Shown here: piece by piece, positions 33,604 to 42,308 of the stretch | Position numbering within the stretch: position 1 is the stretch's first letter | Layout of the letters: each line of letters begins with the position of its first letter | From: Acidobacteria bacterium 13_1_20CM_3_53_8 | Lineage (GTDB): Bacteria; Acidobacteriota; Blastocatellia; Pyrinomonadales; Pyrinomonadaceae | Reading direction: 5' to 3' | Assembly (NCBI GenBank): GCA_001920415.1 | Contig: MNJR01000033.1 | Span: 1-53,443, forward strand | Length of the DNA: 53,443 nt | The notes under the pieces: model-generated | Told to the model about the DNA's origin: nothing | Seen by the model: the letters and a program-made list of their open reading frames with translations, nothing else | Databases searched by the model: none | Made by a program: the position numbers and the translations under genes

Positions 33604-34389
33604 ATGAAAAGACTATGCTTGCTACTTATCATTTCGCTTTTCACTTTCCCTGGCAAGACTACGCCTCCGAAGTTTCCTTCAGGCAGAATAGTTGATCTTT
33701 CGTATGCTTTCGACGAGCAGACCGTCTATTGGCCCACAGCAGATACTTTTCATCTGGAAACAGTCGCGGAAGGGATGACGCCGCAGGGCTATTTCTACTC
33801 GGCTTATAAATTCTCCGCAGCCGAGCACGGAGGCACGCACATTGACGCGCCAGTGCATTTCGCGCAAGGGCATAATACGGTTGACCGTATTCCGCTCGAA
33901 CAGTTAATGGGCGAGGCCATTCTAGTTGATGTGACGAAGCAGTGCGCAACGAACCATGATTACCTGATTTCGGTTGACGATTTTCAGAAGTGGGAACAAG
34001 CGAACGGGAAGATTCCGCAGGGCGCGATTGTACTGTTGAGAACAGGGTTTGGAAAATTCTGGCCTGACAGAAAACAGTATCTGGGAACTGATGAACGCGG
34101 GGCAGGCGCAGTCCCGAAGCTTCACTTTCCTGGTTTAAGCCCTGACGCGGCGCGATGGCTCACGCAGAATCGCTCAATCAAAGCAATCGGGCTGGACACT
34201 GCGAGCATTGATTACGGCCAGTCAACTCAGTTCGAGAGCCATCGCACGCTCTTCGCCGCAAACGTCCCTGCGTTCGAGAATCTTGCCAACCTGGACCAAC
34301 TGCCCGCGAAGAATTTTAATATCATAGCGCTTCCTATGAAGATTAAAGGCGGTAGCGGTGGGCCGTTGCGCGTGGTCGCTATTGTCTAA
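33604..34389 (+). CDS. Secreted cyclase-family hydrolase (kynurenine formamidase-like)
   Basis: The 261-residue protein has a short signal peptide (about residues 1-18) and the family motif HGGTHIDAPVHF, in which His and Asp bind metal, with the conserved IVDLSYAFDEQTVYWPT near the start. Members hydrolyse amide or lactone substrates, such as N-formylkynurenine, but many have unknown substrates. With an export signal, the substrate is probably extracellular or periplasmic. The ATG at 33604 has GGAGG nearby. No tryptophan-degradation gene is adjacent, so the specific substrate is open. Confidence 0.8.
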   Translation: MKRLCLLLIISLFTFPGKTTPPKFPSGRIVDLSYAFDEQTVYWPTADTFHLETVAEGMTPQGYFYSAYKFSAAEHGGTHIDAPVHFAQGHNTVDRIPLEQLMGEAILVDVTKQCATNHDYLISVDDFQKWEQANGKIPQGAIVLLRTGFGKFWPDRKQYLGTDERGAGAVPKLHFPGLSPDAARWLTQNRSIKAIGLDTASIDYGQSTQFESHRTLFAANVPAFENLANLDQLPAKNFNIIALPMKIKGGSGGPLRVVAIV

Positions 34390-34392
34390 AAT

Positions 34393-34517
34393 AGTGAGCA
34401 GTGAGCGGTAAGCAATGAGCAGTACGGAAAAGACTGAGGGGGTTTCAATCTTGAATCTTAATCTCTTAACCGCGAATGCTCTATAAATCTACTGCTCACT
34501 GCTTACTGCTTACTGCC
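34393..34517. repeat. Heptamer palindrome E9 (GAGCAGT/AAGCAGT words)
   Basis: The left arm (34393-34424) uses GAGCAGT, GAGCGGT, AAGCAAT and GAGCAGT. The right arm (34489-34517) complements AAGCAGT and GAGCAGT words. The apex is longer (about 65 bases) and contains GGAAAAGACTGAGG. It lies between the cyclase and modB genes. Confidence 0.78.
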
Positions 34518-34530
34518 TAGAATTTCTTCG

Positions 34531-35223
34531 GTGAGGGTGATGCTGGCGATTATGCAGGTCGGCGGGATTGATTGGTTCCCAATAAAACTTTCATTCCTAG
34601 TTGCGAGTGCGGCAACTCTGATTGCGCTCCTGGCAGGTTCAGCGCTCGCTTGGGCGTTGGCTCGAAAACGTTTCTTCGGTCGTGATCTGCTCGATGCTAT
34701 CATCACGCTTCCGCTGGTTCTGCCTCCAACGGTTTTAGGATATTACCTGCTCGTTCTGCTCGGCACGCGCTCCATCTTCGGCGCATTCCTTTACAATAAC
34801 TTCCGATTGCGTCTGACTTTTACAATCAAAGCTGCAATCATCGCGGCAACAATTCACGCGCTGCCGCTTGTTACGAAAAGCTTGCGCGCGGCCTTTGAAA
34901 GCGTGAGCACAGAGTTTGAAGCTGTGGCGCGCACGCTGGGAATGAGCAACTGGAAAATTTTCTTCCGCGTGACGCTGCCTCTAGCATGGCGCGGCGTTCT
35001 GGCTGCGACGGCGCTGGCTTTCGCTCGCTCGCTAGGCGATTTCGGCGTCACTATAATGATCGCAGGAAACATCCCCGGAAAAACTCAGACCGCTTCGGTC
35101 GCAATCTACGATGCAGTGCAGGCCGGGCGCGACAACGAAGCATTCACGCTCGCCGTCATCGTCTCGATCATCGCCGCAGTGCTGCTCTATCTCTTCAATA
35201 GATTCGGACGATTGCGATTCTGA
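34531..35223 (+). CDS. modB: Molybdate ABC transporter permease
   Basis: The 230-residue protein has five or six membrane helices and the family pattern LPLVLPPTVLGYYLLVLLG and the coupling loop EAVARTLGMSNWKIFFRVTLPL, which contacts the ATPase. It should form the channel for molybdate taken from ModA. The gene stands alone: modA is 14.5 kb upstream and no modC-type ATPase is in the window. The start is uncertain among GTG 34531, ATG 34540 and ATG 34552; the second is close to the first and both suit the sequence. Confidence 0.85.
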   Translation: MRVMLAIMQVGGIDWFPIKLSFLVASAATLIALLAGSALAWALARKRFFGRDLLDAIITLPLVLPPTVLGYYLLVLLGTRSIFGAFLYNNFRLRLTFTIKAAIIAATIHALPLVTKSLRAAFESVSTEFEAVARTLGMSNWKIFFRVTLPLAWRGVLAATALAFARSLGDFGVTIMIAGNIPGKTQTASVAIYDAVQAGRDNEAFTLAVIVSIIAAVLLYLFNRFGRLRF

Positions 35224-35300
35224 TAAGGTTTCCTTACATGCGAATTTTCCTCTCAAAAAAAGCCAAACAATTTCAGATTAGGAAATAACAATTCAACCCG

Positions 35301-35423
35301 CTTAGCGAGCTTAAGTATTTCTCTTTGCGCCTTTGCGTGAACCATCAATTCTCTCCATGCTCAAGATTCATGTGAATTGCTGTTTCTCGCAAAGGCGCAA
35401 AGATAAGAGATAAGCTCGCTAAG
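35301..35423. repeat. Long palindrome of the CTTTGCG type (B2)
   Basis: CTTAGCGAGCTTA (35301-35313) pairs perfectly with TAAGCTCGCTAAG (35411-35423), and CTTTGCGCCTTTGCG (35323-35337) pairs perfectly with CGCAAAGGCGCAAAG (35388-35402). The apex is about 50 bases. It lies in the converging gap between modB and the DUF1501 gene, and is a relative of the palindrome at 24840. Confidence 0.82.
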
Positions 35424-35448
35424 GCAGTTTTGGATATGGTCTAAGTTC

Positions 35449-35483
35449 AAAAAAGAGGGTCGCTTCCACGCGAAAGCGACCCT
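35449..35483 (-). terminator. Intrinsic terminator for the DUF1501 operon
   Basis: AGGGTCGCTT (35456-35465) pairs with AAGCGACCCT (35474-35483) perfectly. Read on the - strand, the hairpin is followed by TCTTTTTTG, a good T-tract. It lies 30 bp after the DUF1501 stop codon. Confidence 0.82.
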
Positions 35484-35513
35484 TTCAAGTTTGTCTCGTC
35501 TCTGACTTTCAGT

Positions 35514-36785
35514 TTATCCGAGCACTCCCCGGAACTTTGTCGCGCTCGCGGCGTAACCCGGAAATATTTTTTGAATATTGGAATTTCCCAGATGACGTTG
35601 CGCCATCTCGCCGAAAACGTCGCGGAAGTCTGTTGTTAGATTCAGTTCGCGCCCTTCGTACAATTGATCGCTCTTCAATCCAGGCCACTGACCGTAAACA
35701 CGACCGCCGCGCACAGAGTTTCCGACCACGAACATAGCGTTGGCGTGTCCGTGATCCGTGCCCCTGTTGCCATTCTCTCGCGCCGTTCGACCGAACTCAC
35801 TCATTGTGAGTATTACTATGTCATCCATTCGCTGTTGGCCCAGGTCTGTTGTGAGCGCTGCAATGCCCTGACTGAATTCTCTGAAGCGCAGAGCAAGCTG
35901 TCCCTGCACGTTGCCTTCATTAACGTGTGTGTCCCAGCCGCCTATGTCCGTGAAAGCCACTTCAAGTCCGACACCGGCTTTAATCAACTGCGCAATCTGA
36001 AGCAGCGCGTTGCCGTAAGGCGTGCGCGGATACTGCGCACCGTTTTCCGGCTTGTACTGCGCAGGGTTCACACGCTTTAGAAAATTCACTGCCTCGAACG
36101 TCTCGCGCCCCGTGCCGCTCAGCACATCTCCAGCAGCTTGATCGTAAATTGATTCAAACCCGCCCTGCACGCTCGCTGAATAAGCGCCCGCGCGTATTGC
36201 GAAATCGGAGAGATTTGAGATAGCAACGGCTCCAGCGCGCCCCTGAAGACTTCGCGGCAGGTTCTGCGTCATAGAGACTGCGCGGAACGGAGTCGCGCGC
36301 GGGTCAGGTTTTGTCTGCAAGTAACGATTGAGCCAGCCGTCCTCTGTGGACTTCACGCCGGGCGTGGCGCTCTCCATGTAATCCTGCGCGTCAAAGTGCG
36401 AGCGCGTGTTGTCTGGCGAGCCAACGGCGTGAACTATTGCAAGGCGCTTGGAATCCCACAGCGGCTTAAAGGGCGCGAGCGCAGGGTGCAGCCCAAAGAA
36501 ACCATCCAGATTGAGAGCCGCATCCGCGCTAGTTCCCTGCGGCTTAGGAATAGCCAGAGTCGGGCGCAGATTGTAATACTCGCTCTCGCCGTAGGGTACA
36601 ACCATGTTCAGGCCGTCAACCGCGCCGCGCTGAAATATCGCAATCAAAGTTTTGCGACGACCCTGCGCGCCCGTGACAGAGCTTTGCGCCATCGCAGCGC
36701 GCTGCAAAAATGGTGGCGCGGCCTGCACCATACCCAGACTTGCAAGGGCGATTCCGCCCGACTTCAAGAAAAATCTTCTGTCCAT
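35514..36785 (-). CDS. DUF1501 family protein with Tat signal
   Basis: The 423-residue protein starts with a twin-arginine-type signal (MDRRFFLKSGGIALASLG) and has the DUF1501 pattern: TLIAIFQRGAVDGLNMVVPY, RSHFDAQDYMES, FTDIGGWDTHVNEG, and MSEFGRTARENGNRGTDHGHAN, with histidines and aspartates like a sulfatase-type metal site. Its function is not established. It is regularly encoded with DUF1800 proteins in Acidobacteriota and Planctomycetota, as here, in the order DUF1800 then DUF1501. The GAGG ribosome site is 7 bp upstream of the start and lies just after palindrome E10. Confidence 0.85.
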   Translation of the reverse strand: MDRRFFLKSGGIALASLGMVQAAPPFLQRAAMAQSSVTGAQGRRKTLIAIFQRGAVDGLNMVVPYGESEYYNLRPTLAIPKPQGTSADAALNLDGFFGLHPALAPFKPLWDSKRLAIVHAVGSPDNTRSHFDAQDYMESATPGVKSTEDGWLNRYLQTKPDPRATPFRAVSMTQNLPRSLQGRAGAVAISNLSDFAIRAGAYSASVQGGFESIYDQAAGDVLSGTGRETFEAVNFLKRVNPAQYKPENGAQYPRTPYGNALLQIAQLIKAGVGLEVAFTDIGGWDTHVNEGNVQGQLALRFREFSQGIAALTTDLGQQRMDDIVILTMSEFGRTARENGNRGTDHGHANAMFVVGNSVRGGRVYGQWPGLKSDQLYEGRELNLTTDFRDVFGEMAQRHLGNSNIQKIFPGYAASATKFRGVLG

Positions 36786-36795
36786 AACTTACCTC

Positions 36796-36924
36796 GTGAT
36801 AAGTGATGAGTGATAAGTGATAAGAGGAAGAATTTCAGGTTTCAGGTTTCAAGTTTCAGGTTAAAAGCTTTTCCAACTCGAAACCTTAAACTTGAAACCC
36901 TTCTTATCACTTATCACTTATCAC
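36796..36924. repeat. Nested heptamer palindrome E10 (outer TGATAAG, inner GGTTTCA, AAAAGCTTTT apex)
   Basis: The outer arms are TGATAAG-type words (36796-36825 and 36901-36924). The inner arms are GGTTTCA-type words (36834-36862 and 36876-36900). The apex at 36863-36872 is AAAAGCTTTT. It lies between the DUF1800 gene and the DUF1501 gene, which are transcribed in the same direction. Confidence 0.9.
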
Positions 36925-36928
36925 CGCT

Positions 36929-39091
36929 TCACTGACGTTGGAACTCTGGCGAGCCAAGAATCAGTCCGACAATCTTGACGACTTCAGGGTTGCTGACCTG
37001 GCTCAGGTCTGCCATTGCTACTTGATTCTGTTGGCCCAATCGTCTTGCGGCGGGGCGCTGCTGCTGCGCGCTTTGAGCCGCGCTCGCGTCCATCTCGGTT
37101 GATTGATTCTGCGCGGTTGCTGTCGTGGTCGGGGCTTGCGGCAATGGTTGATTCAATTGCTTCAGAAGCGTCTGCTTCGTTCTGGGAGAAACATCACCCT
37201 GCAAGATCGCTTCAATGAAGCGATTCATTATTCGCTCTTGATTGGCCGCGCCGCTTGCCCCTCCAGTGAATTTTGTGAGGTCAACGCGCGTGCCCTGTAT
37301 GCGATTACTCGCGAGAGCCAACCCGAAGTTTAATCTTTCCAGAAGCGCGCCAGTATTGACCCACGCCTCAGCCACGTCCGCGTAGCCGTTCGGCGTCTGG
37401 TAGCCGTAGAGCGGCTGACCCATGCGCGCTATCCATTGCTGCAAAGGGGGCGCGCCTGTAGTGTCGCCTCCGAGAGTTCTAATCGCGCTCACTGCGAGTT
37501 CAAACGGCTGCTTTATCTTCGCGCGATATGCTTCCGGCGAATTGAATTCGGGCGAAGTGAATATAGCCTTCAATGTTTCGCGTATGTCGCCGCTTGAGCG
37601 CATGTAAGCCTGCGACACTCTATCAATCAGCGCCTGGCTTGGCTCGTCCGTCACGAAGCGCCGGCAAAGTTTTTTGGCAAGGAACTTCGCGGTCGAAGGA
37701 TGATGAGCGAGGATGTCAAGCACCATCAAACCATCGTTCATTCCGCCGCCCGCAGGAATTTTGTTTCCCAGAACAATCTTCTCGCCGTTGTCGTGCACGC
37801 GCGGGTTGAATACAAACGTGCCTGCTCGCTCCATCGCGCCCGGAAAAGCGAATGCGCCGCGCGGATTTTGAATCGTCCAGCCAGTGAAGCAACGCGCCAC
37901 TTCCTGAACATCTCTCTGCGTGTATCCGCCGTCAACGCCAAGCGTGTGAAGTTCCATCAACTCGCGCGCGTAGTTCTCGTTGATGCCGCGTCGCGCTCGC
38001 TGCTGTACCTGCACCTGCTCAGGACGCTGCGGAGGCACAGACATCACCGCCGCCTGCTCGCGCCTAATCTGCTGTTGCTGCGCGCGCTCGTTCTGCGCCT
38101 GCGTTCTACCACCCATCAAAAGATCGTAGAGCGGGCGGTTCTGTCCCTGCGCACGCTGAGCTTGCGCGTTCGGACTGACGCTCTGAAAGTTATCCAGGTA
38201 GAAGAGCATCGCCGGACTTTCGGCGTCAGCGACGAGCAAGTCATAAAAACTTCCCAAAGTATGCGGACGAATCGTGTCGCGGTCGTATGAAGTCAGAAGC
38301 CAGCGATCCGCGCCCTTGCCAGCGAAGACGTTGAAGTGGTTCGTCCAGAAATCAACCATCACTTCCTGTAGCTGGCGTTCACTGTAGACGGCGCGCAAGA
38401 TGCGCGACGCTTGAAGCTCTCCTATAAGAAACTGAGGCAGGCGAAGCCCGTGCTCTTCGTAATACTGGCGCAAGGCTTGACGATAACGGTTGTTGTTATC
38501 ATCGCCCTGACCCAGCGCTGCCTCGATTCTCCTGGCCGTCTCTTCATCCTGCGACATATTCGGCTGCTGCGGGTTCGCCGCCATAGCTTGCGCAGGCATC
38601 GCGTTCGTATTGTTCGCCGGAGCGACAGGAGTCGCTGACTGATTATTCCTGTTCTGCTGTCTTGCTTCAGCAATGGCCGCAAGCTCAGGCGGAAGATCGC
38701 CGCGTCGCTGCATCTGGCGAATTAGAAGATTAGGCTGCGGGTATTTCTGATAAAGCTCTGCGGTCGTCATCGTGAGCGACGGCAGATTTTTTACCTTCGC
38801 GTCGGCCACCATGTCCATGATTGTTTCTGGATGAAGCTGCTGCTCTATGTACCTGTCCAAGCCCATTGCGCGCACGCGCTCAACGTCGCCGGGGCGAGCG
38901 CCGAAGCCAAGGCGATTCAAAACATGAAGAATGCGCTGCTCCTCTGTAAGCCTAGCGGTCTGAACCGTAGAGGTACGCTGCTGCGCCGACAGTCCCAGCG
39001 CAAATGTGCTCGCAAGAAGAGCAAAGATAGAGAGAGTTGCTGCCGACTTGCGTGCAATGACTTTGTACGAGCTATTTTTGAAAGCTTTCAT
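36929..39091 (-). CDS. DUF1800 family secreted protein
   Basis: The 720-residue protein has a signal peptide (about residues 1-36) and the DUF1800 pattern: LTEEQRILHVLNRLGFGARPGDVERVRAMG near the start, a central QEVMVDFWTNHFNVFAGKGAD, YARELMELHTLGVDGGYTQRDVQE and VLDILAHHPSTAKFLAKKLC. There are Q-, N- and A-rich inserts around residues 145-185 and 315-365 and near the C-terminus, making it longer than most members. The function is unknown. It forms an operon with the DUF1501 gene. The ATG at 39091 is the first Met before the signal peptide. Confidence 0.85.
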   Translation of the reverse strand: MKAFKNSSYKVIARKSAATLSIFALLASTFALGLSAQQRTSTVQTARLTEEQRILHVLNRLGFGARPGDVERVRAMGLDRYIEQQLHPETIMDMVADAKVKNLPSLTMTTAELYQKYPQPNLLIRQMQRRGDLPPELAAIAEARQQNRNNQSATPVAPANNTNAMPAQAMAANPQQPNMSQDEETARRIEAALGQGDDNNNRYRQALRQYYEEHGLRLPQFLIGELQASRILRAVYSERQLQEVMVDFWTNHFNVFAGKGADRWLLTSYDRDTIRPHTLGSFYDLLVADAESPAMLFYLDNFQSVSPNAQAQRAQGQNRPLYDLLMGGRTQAQNERAQQQQIRREQAAVMSVPPQRPEQVQVQQRARRGINENYARELMELHTLGVDGGYTQRDVQEVARCFTGWTIQNPRGAFAFPGAMERAGTFVFNPRVHDNGEKIVLGNKIPAGGGMNDGLMVLDILAHHPSTAKFLAKKLCRRFVTDEPSQALIDRVSQAYMRSSGDIRETLKAIFTSPEFNSPEAYRAKIKQPFELAVSAIRTLGGDTTGAPPLQQWIARMGQPLYGYQTPNGYADVAEAWVNTGALLERLNFGLALASNRIQGTRVDLTKFTGGASGAANQERIMNRFIEAILQGDVSPRTKQTLLKQLNQPLPQAPTTTATAQNQSTEMDASAAQSAQQQRPAARRLGQQNQVAMADLSQVSNPEVVKIVGLILGSPEFQRQ

Positions 39092-39334
39092 ATCAACACC
39101 ATTTCAGAAATCGTATGAATTTGCAGGAGTTTCCGAGGAGGCTACCGAATTATAACTCCTTCGCAAGATCAAACGATTAGACGCTTCTCTGTAAGGAATG
39201 GTTGATGAAAGTTTATTGAAATGGGTCGCACTTAAAGCAAGAAATTTATAATCAGTACGCAAACTCAATGTTTTGAACAGCAATTGATTGGGTACGCGAG
39301 TTGCGACTATCTCTAGTAAGAAGGGGGTTTCAGT

Positions 39335-39859
39335 ATGAATACAAATCATTTGAAGGGCAAAATCGGACGAATCATTCTGGCATTCTCCTTACTGTTGGGC
39401 ATAGTGATAGCGTCAGGCATAACAACTCAGGCGCAGTATCAACAGTATCCGAATGATGATTATTGGCGTCAACAACGCCAGTACGAGCGCGAACAGCAAC
39501 GTCGTCAACGCGAATACCAACGCGAACAGATGCGTCGCCAACGCGAAGCGAGCCGTTACGGTAACTACGATTACAACGATACCGGTTACGGTAACTACGG
39601 CAACAACGGTTACGGAAACTATGGTTATGGCGTCCCGTACGAAGTTCGACAGACAGCTTTGAACGCTGGCTATAATGCAGGCATCAAGGCCGGGCGCAAT
39701 GATCGTAGTCGAGGCAGAGGTTTTGACTACGCTGACCAGAGCGCTTTTCGTAACGCTACGACAGACTACAACTCTCGCTTCGGTGACATAGAGTTGTACC
39801 GTCAGTTCTTCCGACAAGGGTTCGTGAATGGCTATACTGACGGCTACAGAGGATACTAA
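39335..39859 (+). CDS. Secreted Gln/Arg- and Gly/Tyr-rich repeat protein
   Basis: The 174-residue protein has a signal peptide ending near residue 33 (GITTQA-QYQ), a section of repeated charged words (QYEREQQRRQREYQREQM), a run of GNYGYG-type repeats, and a C-terminal domain with GYNAGIKAGRNDRSRGRGFD and GFVNGYTDGYRGY. The C-terminal domain resembles small secreted proteins common in Acidobacteriota. The function is unknown, but an envelope or stress role would fit. A rho-independent terminator follows 31 bp after the stop, so it is probably transcribed alone. Confidence 0.7.
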   Translation: MNTNHLKGKIGRIILAFSLLLGIVIASGITTQAQYQQYPNDDYWRQQRQYEREQQRRQREYQREQMRRQREASRYGNYDYNDTGYGNYGNNGYGNYGYGVPYEVRQTALNAGYNAGIKAGRNDRSRGRGFDYADQSAFRNATTDYNSRFGDIELYRQFFRQGFVNGYTDGYRGY

Positions 39860-39889
39860 AGGGCGACTGAAGCTGAGAGTTTCTTATCA

Positions 39890-39921
39890 GGGCGAGAGAT
39901 TGATATATCTCCCGCCCTTTA
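39890..39921 (+). terminator. Intrinsic terminator after the repeat protein gene
   Basis: GGGCGAGAGAT (39890-39900) pairs with ATCTCCCGCCC (39907-39917) with one mismatch and a 6-base loop, followed by TTTAATTTG. Confidence 0.78.
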
Positions 39922-39976
39922 ATTTGTCTTCATATTGTCCCAAGCAATTTTGTTAACCATATCTTTACTACTAACA

Positions 39977-40006
39977 TACTACTTTACAATGCAGTGCAAA
40001 GTAGTA
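39977..40006. promoter_or_regulatory. Operator-like palindrome with possible promoter
   Basis: TACTACTTT (39977-39985) and AAAGTAGTA (39998-40006) form an inverted repeat with a 12-base centre; TTTACAAT and GTGCAAA in the centre extend the symmetry. It resembles repressor sites with TACT-type half-sites. TTGTTA (39950-39955) and TAACAT (39972-39977) with 16 bp between could be the promoter, so a bound repressor would overlap its start point. The controlled gene would be the one at 40089. No regulator gene is adjacent. Confidence 0.45.
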
Positions 40007-40088
40007 GAATACGCGGCTAAATAGGGTAGCACATTCAGCGCACAGCCTACTCTGCGTTGCTGGGGTTAAGAACGAAGGAGATGCACTC

Positions 40089-40634
40089 ATGTCTAACTAC
40101 TGGACACAACTGCTCCCCACAATGAGCGCAAACCGTCCTTACAAGATCACGTCCTACGGTGCCGCGCTTAAAGGCAACAAGCAGCAGCTTCTCAATGCAT
40201 TCCACGTCCGTGCGATTCGTAACGAGCGGCGCGCGCTGATGATGGCGATGGCTATGATCGAGACGAACACTATGTCACCGAGCCAGCGTGACACAACGAA
40301 AGACACGAATACAGATATGTCAGCTAATGCTAGTATCTTCAACCTGAGTGAGGACATGCTTAACCATCTTGGATATCAGGGCAACATCCATTTATTGGAT
40401 ACGCTCACAAGCTTGCCGGATGTGGTCGGGCTGATAGACAAGGGTATCAATATGTGGGGTGTGACCCGGATGCTGAACTTCGTGCGCGGTGGACGTAAAG
40501 CATTCAACGACGGTGTAAGCTACGGCGCTATGGATTACCGCAACGCAGTGGCTACAATCCTCAAGGTCATAGATATGTTTCCTTCTCTAATGAGCGACGA
40601 CCGTCGCGTCGAAATATACGTTTCGCACCAATAG
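40089..40634 (+). CDS. Protein of unknown function with METNTM..QRD motif
   Basis: The 181-residue protein has no signal peptide. A central motif, AMIETNTMSPSQRDTTKDTN, followed by ANASIFNLSEDMLNHLG and a C-terminal RGGRKAFNDGVSYGAMDYRN, forms a conserved-looking core in which E, D and R could be active-site residues. I recall similar motifs in small proteins of fungi and oomycetes, but cannot confirm this without a search. A GAAGGAG ribosome site precedes the ATG. The gene lies downstream of an operator-like palindrome and opposite the M28 peptidase gene, and no partner is evident. Confidence 0.55.
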   Translation: MSNYWTQLLPTMSANRPYKITSYGAALKGNKQQLLNAFHVRAIRNERRALMMAMAMIETNTMSPSQRDTTKDTNTDMSANASIFNLSEDMLNHLGYQGNIHLLDTLTSLPDVVGLIDKGINMWGVTRMLNFVRGGRKAFNDGVSYGAMDYRNAVATILKVIDMFPSLMSDDRRVEIYVSHQ

Positions 40635-40673
40635 TGCGTTTGATTGCAAATCGCTGCCAGCCATCAATGGGCA

Positions 40674-42092
40674 TTAGCGAATAGGCTTCGGGTAACTGAC
40701 AGGGCTACGATTCCCATCTCTATCAACGGCGCACACGCCGAAAAAGTAGTTGTCCTTAGACATCCCTTTCATCACGTAACGCGTGACATTGCCTACCCGG
40801 AGCGAGTTAGTCCAATAAGCTGAGGTCGTCTCGCGCCAGACTATTTCGTAACCCGCAAGGTCTGGTTCGTGATTAGCGTCCCACTGAAGCTCCGTGTCAT
40901 TCGTGAGCTTCTTCGTCAGTAGGCCTACGTTCTTTGGCGAGGCGGGAGCTAGAGCAAGTGCGGCCAGAGCGGCGGCGTTAACGCGCGCTACACGCGCTAT
41001 GTAGTTAAAATCATCGAACTGCGGAAGGTCACCGTACTGAACTCCGTTCTCTATGCGCACGTTCTGATGTTGATGATGGTAATCCTCATTCGGCTCAGTG
41101 AAACGCACAGCCGCGTAGCCGCGCTCAACGAAAGGCATGTGATCGCCGCCTCGCAAATACCTGTCACGGCGATAGACCATACGCACTGTCATGCCCGGCA
41201 CGTATCGCTCGCCCACCTCTTTAATAAATCTAGCTAGCTGTCGCGAGGCAGAATCGTTCTCGCCGCCCACGCTACGGCGCGTCCTTGCCTCCTCTTCGGT
41301 CTCGCTAGACGGCACTCCTTCCGAGAAGACGCGAACCGTGTGTTCGTCGCGCATGCCCGTGTCGCTCGTTGAGCTTCCTATGATGTCGTTAGTAAACATC
41401 CCTTCTATGTCCAGATTGTTCTTCTTCGCCTGCTCTGCGAAATAGGTCGAGCCGAGAAGGCTCTGCTCTTCGCCGGCCACCGTCATGAAAATTATCGTCG
41501 CGTCGAATTTGTAATGAGACATCACGCGCGCCATCTCAAGAACCGCAGCCGTTCCAGACGCATCGTCGTTCGCGCCCGGCGCATCGCACTCTGCGTCAAT
41601 AGGGCTGGTGCACATTGAATCGTAGTGACCGCTCACTACATACAAACGGTTCACAGATTCCGGCTGCGTTCCCTTCAGAGTTGCTACTACGTTCGTGATG
41701 ATCGTGGGCTTCGGCACGCGACCGCGCGGAGGCGGCTGCGCTTCTTGAAGATAAGACTGCTTCTCAACTGTCATGCGCCCGTCCGATTGCGCAGCAATCT
41801 TCTGGAATTCGGAGAAGAGCCAGTCGCGCGCAGCGCCTATGCCGCGCATTGGGTTGTCCTGCGCCGAGAGAGTGTTCCGAGTGCCGAACGACACAAGCTT
41901 GCGAATCGTGCGCTCTATGTTGCGCGCCTCAATCTCCGTAACCATGCGCGCTATCTCAGTATTGCGACGCTGAAGATTTGCACGCGAACGATTCTGCGCG
42001 CTCGTTTCAAACCTCCCGATCAATGAAAGACAGATCGCAAGCAGAATGATAAACGCTATGCGGACATGCATAATCGAAGCTCTTCTCAGCAT
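40674..42092 (-). CDS. Secreted M28 zinc aminopeptidase with C-terminal fibronectin-like domain
   Basis: The 472-residue protein has a signal peptide (residues 1-33, ending near FETSAQ), an M28 peptidase domain with zinc ligands in VVSGHYDSMC and APGANDDASGTAAVLEMAR and the catalytic VAGEEQSLLGS, and HMPFVERGYAAVRFTE near the domain end. A fibronectin-like C-terminus follows (ELQWDANHEPDLAGYEIVWR). It should cleave amino-terminal residues of peptides outside the cell. The ATG at 42092 has GAGGA 7 bp upstream; the longer frame from 42146 is less likely. The gene is followed by E11 on its 5' side, towards the anti-sigma gene end. Confidence 0.85.
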   Translation of the reverse strand: MLRRASIMHVRIAFIILLAICLSLIGRFETSAQNRSRANLQRRNTEIARMVTEIEARNIERTIRKLVSFGTRNTLSAQDNPMRGIGAARDWLFSEFQKIAAQSDGRMTVEKQSYLQEAQPPPRGRVPKPTIITNVVATLKGTQPESVNRLYVVSGHYDSMCTSPIDAECDAPGANDDASGTAAVLEMARVMSHYKFDATIIFMTVAGEEQSLLGSTYFAEQAKKNNLDIEGMFTNDIIGSSTSDTGMRDEHTVRVFSEGVPSSETEEEARTRRSVGGENDSASRQLARFIKEVGERYVPGMTVRMVYRRDRYLRGGDHMPFVERGYAAVRFTEPNEDYHHQHQNVRIENGVQYGDLPQFDDFNYIARVARVNAAALAALALAPASPKNVGLLTKKLTNDTELQWDANHEPDLAGYEIVWRETTSAYWTNSLRVGNVTRYVMKGMSKDNYFFGVCAVDRDGNRSPVSYPKPIR

Positions 42093-42224
42093 GAGCAATC
42101 CTCTCCTCGGACACTTCAACAAACAAGCGTTGAGCCGTCTCTTCAACTCACCTTTGAGATTTTCAGGGTAAATTCAGGTCTAGAAGATGTTAGCGCGCGA
42201 CGATGGAAGAAACAAGGGGAGAAC

Positions 42225-42307
42225 AGTTTTCAGTTTTTAGTTTTCAGTTTTAAGTTAAAAGCTTTTCCCTCTTCTTTCTGAAAACTGAAAACTAAAAACT
42301 GAAAACT
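42225..42307. repeat. Heptamer palindrome E11 (GTTTTCA word, AAAAGCTTTT apex)
   Basis: The left arm (42225-42252) has GTTTTCA, GTTTTTA, GTTTTCA and GTTTTAA words; the right arm (42280-42307) is the complement, with 27 bp of nearly perfect pairing. The apex contains AAAAGCTTTT at 42257-42266. It lies just downstream of the anti-sigma gene stop. The word also occurs in the right arm of E14. Confidence 0.9.
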
Positions 42308-42308
42308 T

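Noticed and set aside
39104-39349. 81-codon - strand frame in the gap upstream of the repeat protein
   Set aside because: It overlaps the promoter region and start of the 39335 gene and has no ribosome site or conserved pattern.
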